A stretch of DNA of 64,000 nucleotides. Source: Datnioides undecimradiatus (taxonomy: Eukaryota > Chordata > Actinopteri > Lobotiformes > Datnioididae). Where the stretch lies: the NCBI GenBank assembly GCA_008933995.1, contig WARS01000029.1, positions 11,045,107-11,109,106 on the forward strand, written 5' to 3'. Both the position numbers and the translations under genes were made by a program. Of the stretch, positions 37,701 through 52,700 are shown one piece after another. The stretch's first letter is position 1. Every line of letters starts with the position of its first letter. The notes under the pieces are model-generated. The model saw nothing but the letters and a program-made list of their open reading frames with translations, was not told where the DNA came from and ran no database searches.

Positions 37701-40700
37701 AGCATATGGAATTTACTGTAGTGTGATGGGATTACTGATTACATCTTCACCACATAAAGTACCTCCTTATTGTCTGTTTGGCGACAGCTGCTGCTTCCTC
37801 TTAGTTTGCAAAAGCCAGATATCAGATGTTTGGTCAGAATCCCTTTGCACTGACAGCAGAATACCTGCATCTTCCATGCTGCATATCGCCCAGATCACTT
37901 TATCACAGTGTGTGTGCTGTTGAGAGACACAAGCTTAGTGATGCCAGAATGTGATATAGAGACAACATTGTATCACTACGTTGAGTATGTGGACATTTGT
38001 TGTAGTGTCTCAGAAAAATAAAAGGCTCCCTGTTCACTTTTGTTGTTTTGCTTTGATCGTATGACAATATGTTTTTCTTCAAAGGCAATATATGATTGTT
38101 GTGTACTTATTTTTGTTTGAAAGTGTTCAGTCTGAACATTAATATGATTTCTCATCATCAGGCATAGATAGGAAGAATTTGGGGTAATAGCATTAACATA
38201 ATAAACTGTTATTTATATATTTATATATATGTAAGCAAATCATAGGGCTCTTGTCATATTAGAAGATGTAGATGCTGGTGTTTGAACTCTTTTGCTTTCT
38301 CTTGTTTCCATCTGTACATCTCTATTATGTGTAGGTGCTTTGCACCATGGATGTACGCGAATGAAGCGTATTTTTGGCTCATATGAGTTTTATAACTGTA
38401 ATACCACATATTTTCCATTTACTAGCCATAAAAAGGTGTGTGCCTGTGTGTATTAGAATTAAAATGTGTGTGTGTTTTGATCTCTCATGTTTTCTTCTTC
38501 TGCTCATTATCCAGACTGAGGCTGGACATGCTCCAAGGTCAGAGCTGTGAGGCAATGGCCCAGATTTTCATTTTGCCAGGGCCCCTCCTTTTCTTATCCT
38601 CTGTCAGCACTTTCACAACTTCACTCTGCAGGCTCAAGTTACGAGATTAGAAAGAAATGGTCATGTTCTCATGGTTGCAGAGAGCACTAAAGAGCGGTTG
38701 GCGGACTAAGGATTGAGTTAGATTTCCAAGGAAAATTTTTCTAAACCATTATTTGTGCAGGGGAACATGGCTGAGTTTGCTGGACCATTTCCAGGCCACG
38801 GTGCCTTGATTCACTGAGTCAAACACATTCACATCCAACAGCTGCTCCCAAAAGGTGTTATTTGACCTGGACCAGAGCAAATGAAGTGTTTTTACCAAGG
38901 ACAAAGTAAGATTAAACATGTTATGGATCAGCTCACAGTATGAATTCAGGAAATTGTTTAAATCAGTAAAAGTATGGGTTTGTGAGGGTTATATGTCAGC
39001 ATAATAACTCAAATCTTATGGGGAAGACTAATCTAGGACGTGCTGCTCTGTGAATGCTTTAGCCGTTGATGGTTGAACAAGGATTGGAGCTTGTACTCAC
39101 CACTGTTGTACTCACTGCATTTGTACCAGCAAAATACTGTATAAATATAGAAAAAATATAGAAGCCAAATCCCCTTGAAGTCAGACACCAGAGTCTGTCA
39201 TGTTTCTGTGATTCATCAAAGAAATGAACTTTCCCTGTAGCAGCTGACAAAGGCAAATGGGGCTCAAATGCTCTGTATGCGCTTTCTGTTGACCAGGATT
39301 AATGTCTCTGTCAGAGAGGGAAGCTCTTTATTGCTTTTGACCCTGTTTGCCCTCCTTGTCTTCTTAAGTCCTTAGTTCATTTCACTGTGTTTGGTTTGTT
39401 TAAGAAATCTCTTGAAATGAAAACCACAGTGATGAGACCCTGTGACTCTTTTCAATATTGTAATGATTTTCTTGTATTATTAGACTAGATTTGCTGAATG
39501 ATAAAGTTCAGAAGATGTAATTAACAAATGATCCTATATGCAGTGTAGGTCTAGCACCTAAGGAACCAAAACTGAACATATTTGACTGAATATATTTGGC
39601 TGAAATTGGCTGAAATCAGTGTCTGCATGTTTTTCTGTTTAATTGCCCAGAGCTACATCAGTTCATTTCTTTTTCTTGATGGCATTGCTGCCATGGCAAA
39701 AAGTAATTTACCAGCTATGTTTGAGCTCAGGCTCATCAGTGGAGCACCACTCCTGAAGATAAAGGGCCTTGGTTTCTTGGTTGTGGACTTGAGATGAGCA
39801 GATTGTTTTCAGCATTGAGGCCAGACAGATGCATGACAGCCAGATATTGGTTTGCCAATCAACTCTCTCTCTGTCTGACCTTTTATCTTGGTCTCACCGA
39901 AAGGTGTGTTCCTTTGCTTAGAAGATCTCTAACTTCTTCTGTTCTGCTGTTTCGGTTATTTTCTACAGGAGGAGTGTATCTAAATGCTTGAAGTTTGCAT
40001 TTTTTAGCATTGTTACTAGCTGATAGAGTCAATTTAGAGTAAAATCAAAATACCATTATGTTTCCTAGAGCTGTTGTGCTGTTGCCAATGCAATGCCCTA
40101 GAATCAGTAGGCAGTATAAAAACTTCATGTACACACAGTAAAAACAGTTCTGTACATATACACAGACGTCTTTGATCTTACCACCTCATGTTGAAAGCTC
40201 TCTGCTAACTCACTCAGCCCCTTGTTTTTCCCTGACAGTGACCAGATGTTAGCAGCTGTCAGTGTGACACCATATGATGGAGCAGGCAGATGGAGGGGGT
40301 TTGGGGAATGCCACCCACTGCCACTGTGGGGTGTCACTCTTAATCCCTCCCTAAAACTGACACATGTCGCACACACACTCTCACTCTCACTGCGTCACAA
40401 AATCTTGTGAGTTTTCCCTTGGATGGAAAGGATGACATTTACATTAAAGCATTAAATTAATGTTCTTATCCCAAGTGATTTTCACTGAGGGCAACCGAAT
40501 AATTAGCCTGAAATGTAGGCAATCCGATTTTAGAGACAATTAATTGAAAGTGCTCCATCAACCGTGGCAGATGTAAACCACTTCCAGAGTAAACTTACAT
40601 TTCTGTTACTGCTAAACTGTTGAAAATGTGGAACACCTGAATATTACATTTTTCCTGTAGGGCATAATTGATGATATAAGACTGAACCCTACTGGACTGT

Positions 40701-43700
40701 GTCATAAACTCTGGTTTAATATTATTTATCCAACCATTTTCTTCTGTCTATATTGTTTACTGTTAATCTTGATAATCTTTCAGTGGGCCATTTCTCTGCC
40801 TTGCCTTTTTTTACTAATAGACCATGATCCATGATGAAAAATTAGTACAAATATACCTTAATGTGTCTGAAGTCGAGCGCATGTAGATAGCACCTACATC
40901 ACAAAGTGCCCCAGGGTTTTAATATAGGCACACCTGCATCTGTCCTGCTGATGTATCCTTTAGTCGGATCAACTTAAAAACAAGTAACTTCATAACATAA
41001 TTATCATCGGTCTGCATCTTACTTATTGTGTTTTACTGCTATTAGAAGTTTACTGTCTACTGTTGGAAAGCAACAGTTTCCAACAGATGTGTCTGTCCTC
41101 TGCTGCTGTAAGGTCACAGTAACGTTGGGATGTTTAACTGCACAGATTTTTGTCAAAAATGAGTGGACATTAATACACCAAGCCTGTGCTGGGATCACGT
41201 CTGAGTTTCTCCTTCCCCTGTCGTGGCACTCACATGCTCGTGGGCTGTAGATCCTGTGGAGAACCAAGCTGTGCTTTGTCACGTTTGAAAGGGCAGAATG
41301 CCAGACCTGACTCCAGCCCTGCGGCATTACCCAAAATGGCAGCTCTCAGTTTGGCTGCCTCTAATGGTGTATGTTTCTACATCTGCTTGCGTCTGTACTG
41401 TTAAAGTGTTAAATATCATGGATTACAACTGAGAGGACAGAGGGTACAATTGTAAGACGTAGTTGGAGAGATTATAATAATTACATCTAACTGTATCTAA
41501 GTTTCACTTGTATTTAAAAATGGTCTCGGTGTTGATATAAGAAACAGCAGTCATCAAATATTTGTGACGTAATTATAGAACATGATCAGAACAGTCGGGT
41601 TAATTAATCAAGATGCAGTGTATGTGTTAGTTATACTGCTTGAATTCTTTTTATACATACTCTATTTGCTGCTTCCTCTCTGCTTTATACATGTAACACT
41701 AAATGCTTTCAGTTATGGGGGAAGTGGTGTATAATAGAGTAAGCTGACATTTTGTGTTTCACCCTAATATGTTCTCATTTCAGTTGTCTGCATACAGTTA
41801 AGGCAGGGCCAATGGAAATGGGTAAATGATTATAACATGGCAAAGATGGTAAATTTGCACAGAGGGAGTTTGTCTTCTGTGAGTGAGCAATTACCCCCAG
41901 GCTGTCTAATCGTCTTTTCACCATCTCAGTGCTCTTCAGTACCTCTCAGTGTCTGTGAAGTTGGTAGTATTGAGTCATAGTTGCACTAGATTTCAAATAC
42001 TTTTTTTTTGTTGTTCTGCAGAGCCACCATAGAGGAAGTGGAGGGGGATGTGTGTGAGTTGGAATCCAAGCTCGACAAAGTGAGTACCACCCATGAAAAC
42101 TATTGCTTAATTGTTCATTTGTTCTGCTGTGTGAACTGGCAGCTTCAGAGGCAGTCCTGTGTTGGAAAGTTGCAGGTTTGTCCCTGGCCTTGTCCCCAGT
42201 ATATCCCTTGGCAGATTGCCTATGAGTAAGATTCTAATGTAGGTACTGTGCACCTGGGTTGCACTGATGAAATATGTGGGTGTGTATGTGTATATAGCAT
42301 ATGACACAAATTATACTGGATTGCATATTACAGTCAGACAGTTTACCTGTATAATTCCTAGAAGTCATGACTCACTCAAGTCAAGCAGATTACACCTCTG
42401 TTCATTGCCAACACAGTGGGAAATCAACACCAGCTGCCAGCCCAATGGTGCTTTACCTGTGCATCATTAATTCGCTGTATGAGCCTTTGTGCTAAGTAGC
42501 TGGTTATCATCTTTTGTTCAAACAATCACATTTTGTTCATCAAAATCCTAACATGCATCTGAATTCGTTCAGGTTGTGAACAGGAGAGGAGTCTGTAATA
42601 CACCATATGTTTTTCCACTTCTGTGTTTTTTTGTTTTGTCCAAGCTATTTTTGAAAAACAAAATCAGAGATTTAACTTGTAGCATGATAAGGATGATAAC
42701 TTTATTTTCTTTGTCATAGTTTGTCATCAATAGTATGATTGACTTAATATGAACACCAGTCCACCAGCATTTTTATTTCTCTCTTTGTACTGTTTCCTGT
42801 AGCTGGTAAATACACATTCTCCCTCAGCTCACACAAACTGCTCAAATTTATTAGATTAAACTAAACAACTACAAAAGAAACTAGTGTTATCACTAATTTT
42901 ATCCTTCCCTCTTGGTAAACCAATCCCTCCTGCCAGCGGATCCCTGCAGAGCTGAGAGTATGTTCACTAGCTGAGGGCAAGACCTCGAGCTTAGAAGATC
43001 CCATTTCATTGTTCCTGGACTTACAGTCTTGCAGAGCACCACCCTCCTCCTCACCCCAGCTCTGTGACTCAGTCCCGGCCTCACTTCCCCTCTTGCTCTG
43101 GAGAGGAAGGATCTGCTTGGGAGTGGGTGTGTGATAATGTGATAGCGTACGTGTCTCTATGTGTGCGTTGATGGGTGGAGTCTAGAGACAAGGGGCTGTA
43201 GAAACCAGAGCTCAGCTTTTTCTTTGAACTTCATACCTGCTAGATATGTCCACACTAATCCACGCAGTCATTAAAGACACTTTTAACTGTACTGATGTAA
43301 ACTCTGCTCTGAAAGCAGTTGTAGGAGTGGAAAGCTTGTGTCTTATAGGTGAGGTTTTCAGATTTTCTTGCAGGTTAGTTGAGGTTAACATGAGGTTCAA
43401 TGTCTGAGAAATGATGAAAGCATCCCTCAAAAAGTTCATACTTCCTTTTTTTTAAATTCATTTAAATCTCATTTAAATGAATTTTTAGAGGTAAAAGAGA
43501 AAGAAAGAGCCATCTGAATGATTTCTGACTATTGATCTCTTACATGTCTGCTAACGATCTGCTTAAAATGAGCATTTTTAGTTGAGTTAATTTGCAGCTT
43601 TGGCTGCAGTGGCACATTCAGGCCATGTGTCATCTCCTGTGTGGGAGTGAATGGACAACAGCCAACATTTGTTGTGAGTTTACATAACCTGGAATTATCT

Positions 43701-46700
43701 TTGTCCCCAATGAGTCAGAAGGGAAAGAAGTGCCTGTTGTTAATTACCAAGAAACAAACTAAGCATCTTGCTTTTCCGTGTTTAGCCTTGTGCTGTGCAG
43801 TCCACCTAATCTCCCATGCCTGAAATCTTTCTTAGCAGCAAACTTTGAATGTTTTTAATGAGACAAAAGACCCTGAAGAAATTACCTGCAACTCTGCGTC
43901 TGTCTGTTACTCATTTCTTTTTATTCTTTCCCCCCTTAGCATTTGTCTCTTTCTCTTTGTCTCTGTAGTTGGTGAAGTTGTGTATTGGGATGATTGATGC
44001 TGGAAAAGCCTACAATGCAGCCAACAAGCAGTTCGTTAATGGAATCCGGGAGCTAGCCCAGCAGTCCACCAAAGATGAGGTCATTGAGGTAAACAAAAAA
44101 CAACCTGATTGATATCATAGGACGTTATTGGTTGCACTCTAGGCAATCACCAGCATTAAGGCTATTAATGGTTTTGTGGCCTCTTGACATTTTATAAAGC
44201 TGAGATCTACTAGGTATCATTTAAGTTAAAAGTTAAATTTAGTACAGTGATAATCCATGGCTGGCTTCTTCCAGCTGCCAAAAGAGGACTTCCTCTCTCT
44301 TCGCACGCACTACCTTCTTGTTTCTTTTAAGTCTTTTCATCCTTGATGAACTTGCCAGAATTAATCTAAATTTGAAAAAACAAGTCCTTGTAAAACCTTG
44401 TACTGTCCACTGGGTCTTGCCGAGGTCAGATGTTTTGTTTTGTTTTCTTCTATGAATTTTGCATAGCGAGGCAAGCACTTCCTGTCTGCCTTTGTGTATT
44501 TGGTACATTGCCTCTCCCTTGGGTTTGAAGTTCAGCCACTGCGTGTATTTGGAGGCAGTAACTGCAGCCAGAAGAATTCTTTCCCAAAGTGTCATAGTGT
44601 TTCCAAAATGAAACTCTAGCCATACCTGTCTGGCAAATGAGTTTTTATATGTGCAGATGTGTCGTGACGTGACACAACATGCATTAGAAATTAGCATTTC
44701 TTATTTAATTATTAAAAACTTTGTATTTGCGCAAGCCTTATTTTTCATTGCTTGTCCTGCCCGATTATTTTGGTTTAATTAAAAATAATTATATATAATA
44801 ATTAATTATTATGTATTAAAAATACATGGTAACTTTCCCTCTTTCTCCGACTTCTTTTCATTCTACAGTCCAGTCTCACAAAGTTTGCTGAGAGCCTGCA
44901 GGAGATGATCAACTATCACACGGTACGTTTTATCGCTGCTATGTGAAAACAGATGCATTGTCTTTCTTCTGTCCTTTTTTTTCCCCCTTTACAGCTGGGT
45001 GATGACAAAACTCAGCTGGGGTGACGGTCTGGAAGAGCTCTTTAACTGTCAGAGGTTTTATTTACTGCTGGGAAGGACCGCAGCAGCCTACAAGACAAAG
45101 GAAATGGGTCTGTGAGAGGACGGCCATTGGAAGGAGAAAGCAGGAAGCAGAGAGTATACAAGAAACATTTTATAGAAGATTAGCAAAAAATTGCAGGGTG
45201 CCTTTGAGCAAGACATTTAAACGTCCACTGCATCTATGGGACAGTTCAGAAGTAGTGGCTATAACAAGCAGCTTCCAGGTGGGATTTCATTTTACTGTAA
45301 AAATATAAAGCAAGGTATTGCTGAAAATGTGCCTGGAGGCTCAGCAAACACTGCCCTCCATTTAAAAAAAGTGGGTAAAAGGAACCCCACTGGGTTTCCT
45401 GGGGTTTCACATGGGTTTGGGATTTCGTGTCACAAAAAAGTTTCACAAAGTCCATGGTATAAGAGGAGGATTTTCCTGTCTCATAAAATCTATTCTCTAC
45501 TCTTATGTTGTGTAGTGTTTACATGTTGGACAAAATGATGCATTACTGAGGCAAACATAGTCATGGTCAACGTTTTACAATGTGGTCGTCATCCTGGACA
45601 CCACAATAAGTGCCATACTAGGCTTCATTAAGGAGTAATATAAGAATTCTTTTGTCCTCCGAGTTTTACAGCATGGTCTTTCAATGAACTTCACTTCCAG
45701 CCGCTCGATCCTGGAAAATAAATAAACACGACACCTTACCCTTTGTTTTGTCCTCAATTGTCCCACACCATCCTCTGCAAGCAGCCCAGTAGGACAGATC
45801 TGATTATGTGGACGTTCTTCCCCCTGTAAGCGTTCTCAGCTGTCGGCCTCTGCCAGGCATGATGCTGACATTTAGAGACAGAGACAAACATTTATGTTTG
45901 CTCTCTCATTAAGCATCACACAGAATGGAGGCACAGAGTGAGCTTAGAGGCCTTTGTAAGAAAGTAAAAGTTCTTTTCTTGATCTCCCTTGTCATGTTTT
46001 GTTTCTATTTGCTCTGCATTACGTGTTCAGAGTGCGTTCCCAGCCAGCATCACAGTGTTTGAGACCCTTTGCGAACAATCAACCGAGCAGGGATCTGCTA
46101 CAGGAAACCTGTGCAATCTTTGTGTTTGTGGATGGTAACTGAGATACCTGTGCATTCCTAAAATAATTTAGGATGATTAACAGTCAAACGTCAATTAACA
46201 GGCTGTATTGGTGAGAGACATTTGACTCTGACTTGTCATAGAAGGAAAATCACAGTAACACTGTAACAAATGTTAATAGACTAACATTCATGAAGTTTCC
46301 TATAATACGTACAATGACACAACATTAATTACAGATATCCTTCATAATAAGGTTTTTAAAAAGTGGTTTCTTTAGACTTCATTTTCAGTTTCTTCAGTCT
46401 TCCATCTTTTAAGCCAGACAGTAACATTGCCAGGTTAATGAGCTATTGAATTTGTCTCTGTGACAACTGTCCCAAAAAGCTGCAGACTGGGCAGTCCAGT
46501 GACTCAACAGCAGAGTCTGTTTCCTCTTATTAGCTTCCCCAGCTAAACCTCACAGCCTCCAGGAGACGCAGTGCAAGTCTGCGACTGTGACTCAACAGTG
46601 GAAACTGTGGTCATGTCAGCTGACTGTCAGATAGGTTTTTGCCACTCAGCGATCTTTCAACACATGATCCACTCAAACACAGTGCTCAATCTGTTTGTCA

Positions 46701-49700
46701 CTGGCAGTGGAAGCCGCTCCCAGCCACACTGCTCATATTGTCTTGTCAGGCCGTGAAATCACACTGAAGCCTCATTTAGAGAGAAGTGCTTCCTGGGCTT
46801 TTTCCCTGCTCATTTTTGAGGAAGCATGCAGGTTAATGAGGGTATGACTCATTACCAAGACTAAGCAAATTGCGTCATTTCTCGTGTTTATGCTTTTATG
46901 AGGGGAATTTACAAAGTCAGCTTGTTTGTGTAAATTTAGCTGCTTAATTGCACGCTGTGATGTTAAAAATCTTTCCAAATAGAGGTGCTCGATGCTGACT
47001 TGCAAAATATCCTCTGGCCCAGAGTGTTAATACGTTAAATAGGTTTTTGCTGCTTTGTGCCTTCAGAGATGGTTAAATGGTCAAATTGTTCAACCAATGA
47101 AGAACAGACGTGAGTATTTATATTCTTTCTTTCCCTTTTTTCCCCACAGATATTGTTCGATCAAGCCCAGAGATCAATCAAAACGCAGCTTCAAACATTT
47201 GTCAAAGAGTAAGTATTAACTGAACAAAGATAAAGCTGGTTATATATCTGAGCAATATGAATGTTTGAGGAATAGCCTAGATTTACTTTCTCTGTGAAAA
47301 CAAACCGCAGCACATTTACATTGTACTTTATCCACAGGAGGATAAAAGCATGTGTGAGGAGAAGTATAATGAATTTTGATTCAGAAAGCTTTCTCTTAAA
47401 ATTCTGATATAATGCATAAGCCAAGTCCCTAAATGGTCTACCAGGACCCAAGCAGGTCATGCAAGGACAGTGAATTATATTAGTGTGTATAAACAAAATT
47501 CATATCTAAAAAAATCATATTTTCTAGTCGAATCATGACCTCATATCTCCCTTTCGATGACCTCCTGAATTCCAGACCTCTTGTATAAATGCAGGAAGCA
47601 CAAGTGCAGGAAACAGCAGCGAGGCCGTCTGGTTTACTTCATTATAAGGATTAGCAGCTTTTGCCCCTGGCACGCCAGGACTACACACCCACATCAGCAG
47701 CACCCATACTATTCCATCATATGTACTCTCTACCCGGCAGCACTCAAATATTAATCTCACTTAGACAAAACACACCAGAGAAACAATGTGGGGCAACAGA
47801 GTTTGAGTACTTTTTACCTCCTGCTCAAGATAAATGGCAAGACCTAGCTCAAATCGCTGTCCCAAATAATTTCCTAGGATTTGTAGCTGACTAAGATTTA
47901 CGAACCCAGCTTTAACCTCTGCGTGTTCCTGTTGTGTTGCTTCACATCCAAAGATAACTTCCCTTTAACATTTGACCTTACAAGGTTGTTAACAACAAAG
48001 CTACAAGCTCCTTTTGACCTGGTCATACAGTTTGTCAAAGCTATTGGACTAAATCCTTAAAGTGTGTGAAAAAGCTGTGTTTTTGCAGCAGCAGCTGAGA
48101 GTATTTCCACTTAGCTCAAGCAACAAGATATATTGTCAGTGTTTAAAATGAGAATCAGCAAAAGACTGTTAACAAAATTTGATTATTGAATTTCAAACAC
48201 CTCAAAAAGCATTAAATTTAATGTTTGTCTTTATAACCATCTATTCCTTTATCAGTGACCTGCGCAAGTTTAAAGAAGCCAAGAAGCAATTTGACAAGGT
48301 GAGCGAGGAAAAGGAGGCTGCACTGATCAAGAACGCCCAGGCCCCCCGCAACAAGCAGCATGAGGTGGAGGAGGCCACCAACATCCTCACTGCCACACGC
48401 AAGTGCTTCCGCCACATCGTCCTCGACTACGTCCTACAGGTACAAAAACTTACTTAGAGATTTAAGTTGTAGCAGTCTGGTGAGCTAGCTACAAATTTCA
48501 AGTAGCTGTGACGTGATGGTCTTTTTTTCTTTTTGCACTTACAATACGCTAAGAATAAAAACTAAAAAATGATGGGAACACACTGCTTATTACTACAGAA
48601 CATGTTGCAGTCATGGAACCTCTGTAATACTGAGGCTTACTTTCTCATTTTGCGCCATGTCTAACAATTGACTTTTCTAAAGTAAGTGAACTATATACAG
48701 CAGTAGATTGCTGACGTTAGGCTTTTAACAGAGGAGCTGTAAAAGACAAAGCTGAGCCACACACACGGACATGCAGGACATTTCTCTGTGCACCCTTACC
48801 AATGTGAATTTGGATGTGGTGTTCAATATGCTGAGTCAGAATAAAGAATTGCTGCTGTGACACAGCGAATAACAGAACAGCTGTGTTTCAGCTGTGATTC
48901 TGTCACATCCAAACTGGAGATCATCCACCTGCCATGTTGCAGTTTAGTACATTAAGTTGGTTTTGACTCAAAAGGGGAAGAGCAGCAGTTTAATTAGTTG
49001 TAGTGTCATCAGGACTATCAATAAACGTAGTAGTGCTGTGACGTGATAGTACAAAGTGGCATACTTCTTTATGCACTGACATAGATGGATTTTTAAACAT
49101 AACACGCAACACAATTATAAAACTGAAACACATTGAAAGTCAATGAAAAGAAAGTCTGACAGATTATAGTCGGTAACAAAATCATTGTACAATGTTCTTG
49201 TGACCAGCTAGCCTTCTAGTTTGATGACGCACAGCGTTGGAGACTCAGTTCATATTTTTAGGTAAATCATTTGTGAGCAAACAGAAGAGGAAATGAGCAA
49301 GAGAAAGAGGAAATACAGGAGAAAAGGGGCAAAAGTTATTTTTTCACCCTTTAAAAAAGAAAGAGTACATTAATGCTGTACAGTACATTAATCCATTATA
49401 TCCAACCTGAGTCAAATAGGTCGGTGTTTACAATTTCATGAATGAGATCTGAGAAGACACTCACTTTCACAATGGAAGCCTCACAGATGTCTTGTACTCT
49501 GACCTTTTGGTAGTATGTCTCACCGAATGCATCTGAATGCTCGCCTCTCCTTCTGGCCACAGTAGCACAAATGAATGCTTCATGCTCTTTGATAAGGCAG
49601 CTGCCAGTCCTGTTGTTGAGTCCCTCTCTAAAGGAGCACACAATGCTGCATGGCCACAGCTTGCTCCAAAATTAGATTTTGAAAAGAAACTCAAAAAGAA

Positions 49701-52700
49701 GGTTCAAAATATGTTTGGCAGCCCTCTCCAGTGGCGCACTGCATCATCACTCTCTCATAAAATGAGTGCTGGCTGGGAGGAATTAGTTGAGTTTTTATCT
49801 CGCCTGTTAGTCTGCTTATAGGAAATCTATAAGCCAAGCAGCAAGCACAGCTGATTTAAATGGGTCTCCTTTAAAGTTTCACATTTGGGAAGCTCTGTCA
49901 GCACTTTTAAAATGCTGCTAACTTCTGCAGCTGCGCTTGCAGGAAACCTTTGAGACAGATTTTAGCTTCATTTTTTGGTTCTTTTTAGATTGTTTTTGTG
50001 GCATTTTTGCTTAATTATATAGTGCACAGTTTACAGTGACATGCAAGATGGTAGAGGGAGAGGAAAATATACGAGAGGTTGTAAGCCAGACTTGCATTCA
50101 TGACAGTTTAAGAATGGAGCGTGTCTCTTTTACCCTGCTGTGCCACGTAGAGCTGCATCGTAAAATACTGCACTTGAAGCTCTGGGTTTTCTTTCTGACT
50201 GTTGGTCGAACCTAGAAAATAAACAACATGTAAATTCAAGAAGTTAAAAACAAATTATGCAGTAAACCGAATCATACAGCCATCTGACTGAATCTTGGCT
50301 GACATGTTATCACACCTGACGGACAAACCAATGCCGAAAATTTAAATACACAGAGAAAAGCAGGAGCACAGTTAACACTTACTGAATATAAATGCAAGCT
50401 GTATGTCCACAAAACTTAACAAACCTGAAAGTCTTGCTTAAACTTTGTCTTTATGGACCTACAAGTGTGGAATTACCACAACTTGCCAACCAATTACCAA
50501 CCAAATGCTCATAAATTTTGCTTGTGGCTGAGGTGCAACTCCAGTCAAAACTACTAACTGACTATAATGAAGAGAAGGAGAGGGGCTTGTAAAAGCTGTG
50601 ATGCATCTGCCACTGTGGCTGGGAGACAGGCAAAAATAGGCTTCCTTCCCTGGGTGGGAGGTACATCTGTGTACAAACACATGTGTGGTTTGTGTTGCCA
50701 AGGAAAATGGCCTTACAACCAGGAGTCAAACAAATAATACTGGCCACAACAGGGATTTCTTCTTGAGTGGATCGAAGTGTGGTATGCTTTCTTTTATGAC
50801 CGCAAAAATGGAAAACCTCTGGATCCAGGATGATCCATAAACATGAGGCAGAGTCTTAAAATCAATCCAGAAGCTGCCCAACCTACTATAGTAACCAAAT
50901 TCATCCACCACGCCCAGTCATTGACTCCCTCCTCACACAGCAGTCGTTAGTTCCTGTCAGTCAAAATGAAGCCAACTGGCATCAGCATGTTTACAACCTG
51001 CCATAACTTATCTCCACGTTTCCGCATTAACCTAAAATAACCTCCCAGGCCAGATGAGCAGCACAATCGTAACTGACTAAAGAGGAGGAAGAGTCTCCTA
51101 CACAGACACACATGCACGTACATGTACACACTCAGGAGGCTACCATTAATGAGCAGGGTAATGTGGATAATAGGTGAGACAACAGCCTCTTTGGGTTAAA
51201 CATGAGACATGGAGCTCCCCCTGCTGCCAGAAATGGACACTGCTGTCCAGTAAGGCTTTGATTATTCTGCTTCAGTTCCTTCATTTCACGCTTGTCTGCT
51301 TTCTTTCATTTGCTTTTTTTAAGATTTTTTTTTTGTGGTCCGTCTGCAGTATCTTACCTCATTTCACCTTCTCTCTCATGGTATTTCTTTCTTTCTTTTT
51401 GTCTCTTCTATGTCTTATTGTTTTTCTTATTTTAGAAAAACTGAAAAATTGCCTGTGTTCCCCTTTGTTCTTCTCACCATTTCGTTTTCATATGTTACAG
51501 ATCAATGTGCTACAATCCAAGAGAAGATCAGAAATCCTGAAATCGGTAAGTATACACATCATTGAATGATTTCTGCATCCGTCCTCATGGCTCCTTTGAA
51601 TATTCACTCTCCTCTCTACAGATGTTGTCCTTCATGTATGCCCACCTGACATTCTTCCACCAAGGATATGACCTCTTCAGTGAACTACAACCCCTAATGA
51701 AACTGCTTGGAGGACAGGTACAGACTGCAGTATAGACACTCAAAGCTTAACACAAAGCCTCAGCAGCAGTTAAGCAGTCCTCTGTTTTCTCAGAGGAAGT
51801 AGTTGCACAAATGCTGTCATTCAGCATTTGGCTTTAAGTCTCAGACTATAAAACTTAAAATCTGACAGAGTTCCCATGTAACACCACACACATAAACACA
51901 CACGCTCAGAGGCAGCCAGCTAAATTTAACGTCTCATTGCCAAATGGGCAGTTTGTGTATTAATAATAAGTGTGTGATGTAAGAATTATGTAATTCTTAT
52001 TCAATATTAGTCTTTTGTCAACATTTCTTATAGTTTGCTGATGTAATAATGTAATTTTATTAGCTTACATTATATTATATACACAAATTTTAGAATATAA
52101 ATCATATCCGTTTTTGCATGTATTTGTTTTGAATTGAACTCTGCTTTAACTTTGTCAGCTAAGAAATTAATTTTGAAGGCTCACCATTTATGTTTCCTTC
52201 CTTTAATTTAATACTTAAAAACAAACAATTAACTCGTCCTGGACAACATTTGCAATGTTATTAGAACATACAGTATAAACTCTTGCAGCATAAGCAAACA
52301 TGAATCTATTTTTGGCAGAGTAGCGGAATAAACCTTAGCAAAGTTTACATACCAGTGCACCATCACCGGTAAACACTTTTTATTTTGAAGGCGAGGACAG
52401 TATTGTTTGATTTCCTAAACAGTGTTCCTCATTTAGAGCTGGGAGGGAGTTTTTCAGGTGATGACTCTGAAATGTAACTTTTGGCCATCTTGGGCTTACA
52501 CTGGCATCATTAGAAACAGTAAAGCTGCACGTTGACTTTCTGCCTTCACCTCCAGACGACCTCTCTCTTCTCCTTGTGCGTGTGTGTCCACTGCTATCTT
52601 TTCACCACCTTTCAGCTCTGTGTGTGTTTGTGTGCATCCTCTGATAAACACAGCCTTCCCTCTGAGCCAGAGGATGGCCTGAATGTGACTTTAAGATGAT

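Larger units (their letters stand above)
30238..42021 (+). other. ACAP2 intron 1 (11.8 kb)
   Basis: Donor GTGAGT, acceptor TTCTGCAG. It contains several degraded copies of one teleost interspersed repeat (about 30740-30960, 32141-32420, 35191-35315, 36155-36305 and probably 37150-37220), a (GT)n run at 31691-31720 and a poly-T/pyrimidine patch near 33405-33440. No coding exon is recognised. ORFs of 70-136 codons here lack family features. Confidence 0.85.

Noticed and set aside
44239-44697. 152-codon minus-strand ORF in ACAP2 intron 3
   Set aside because: No family resemblance and no transcription signals; length alone is compatible with chance across this much sequence.
51174-51569. 131-codon plus-strand ORF overlapping ACAP2 exon 7
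   Set aside because: Mostly the translated pyrimidine tract before the exon-7 acceptor, and in a frame different from the ACAP2 frame.
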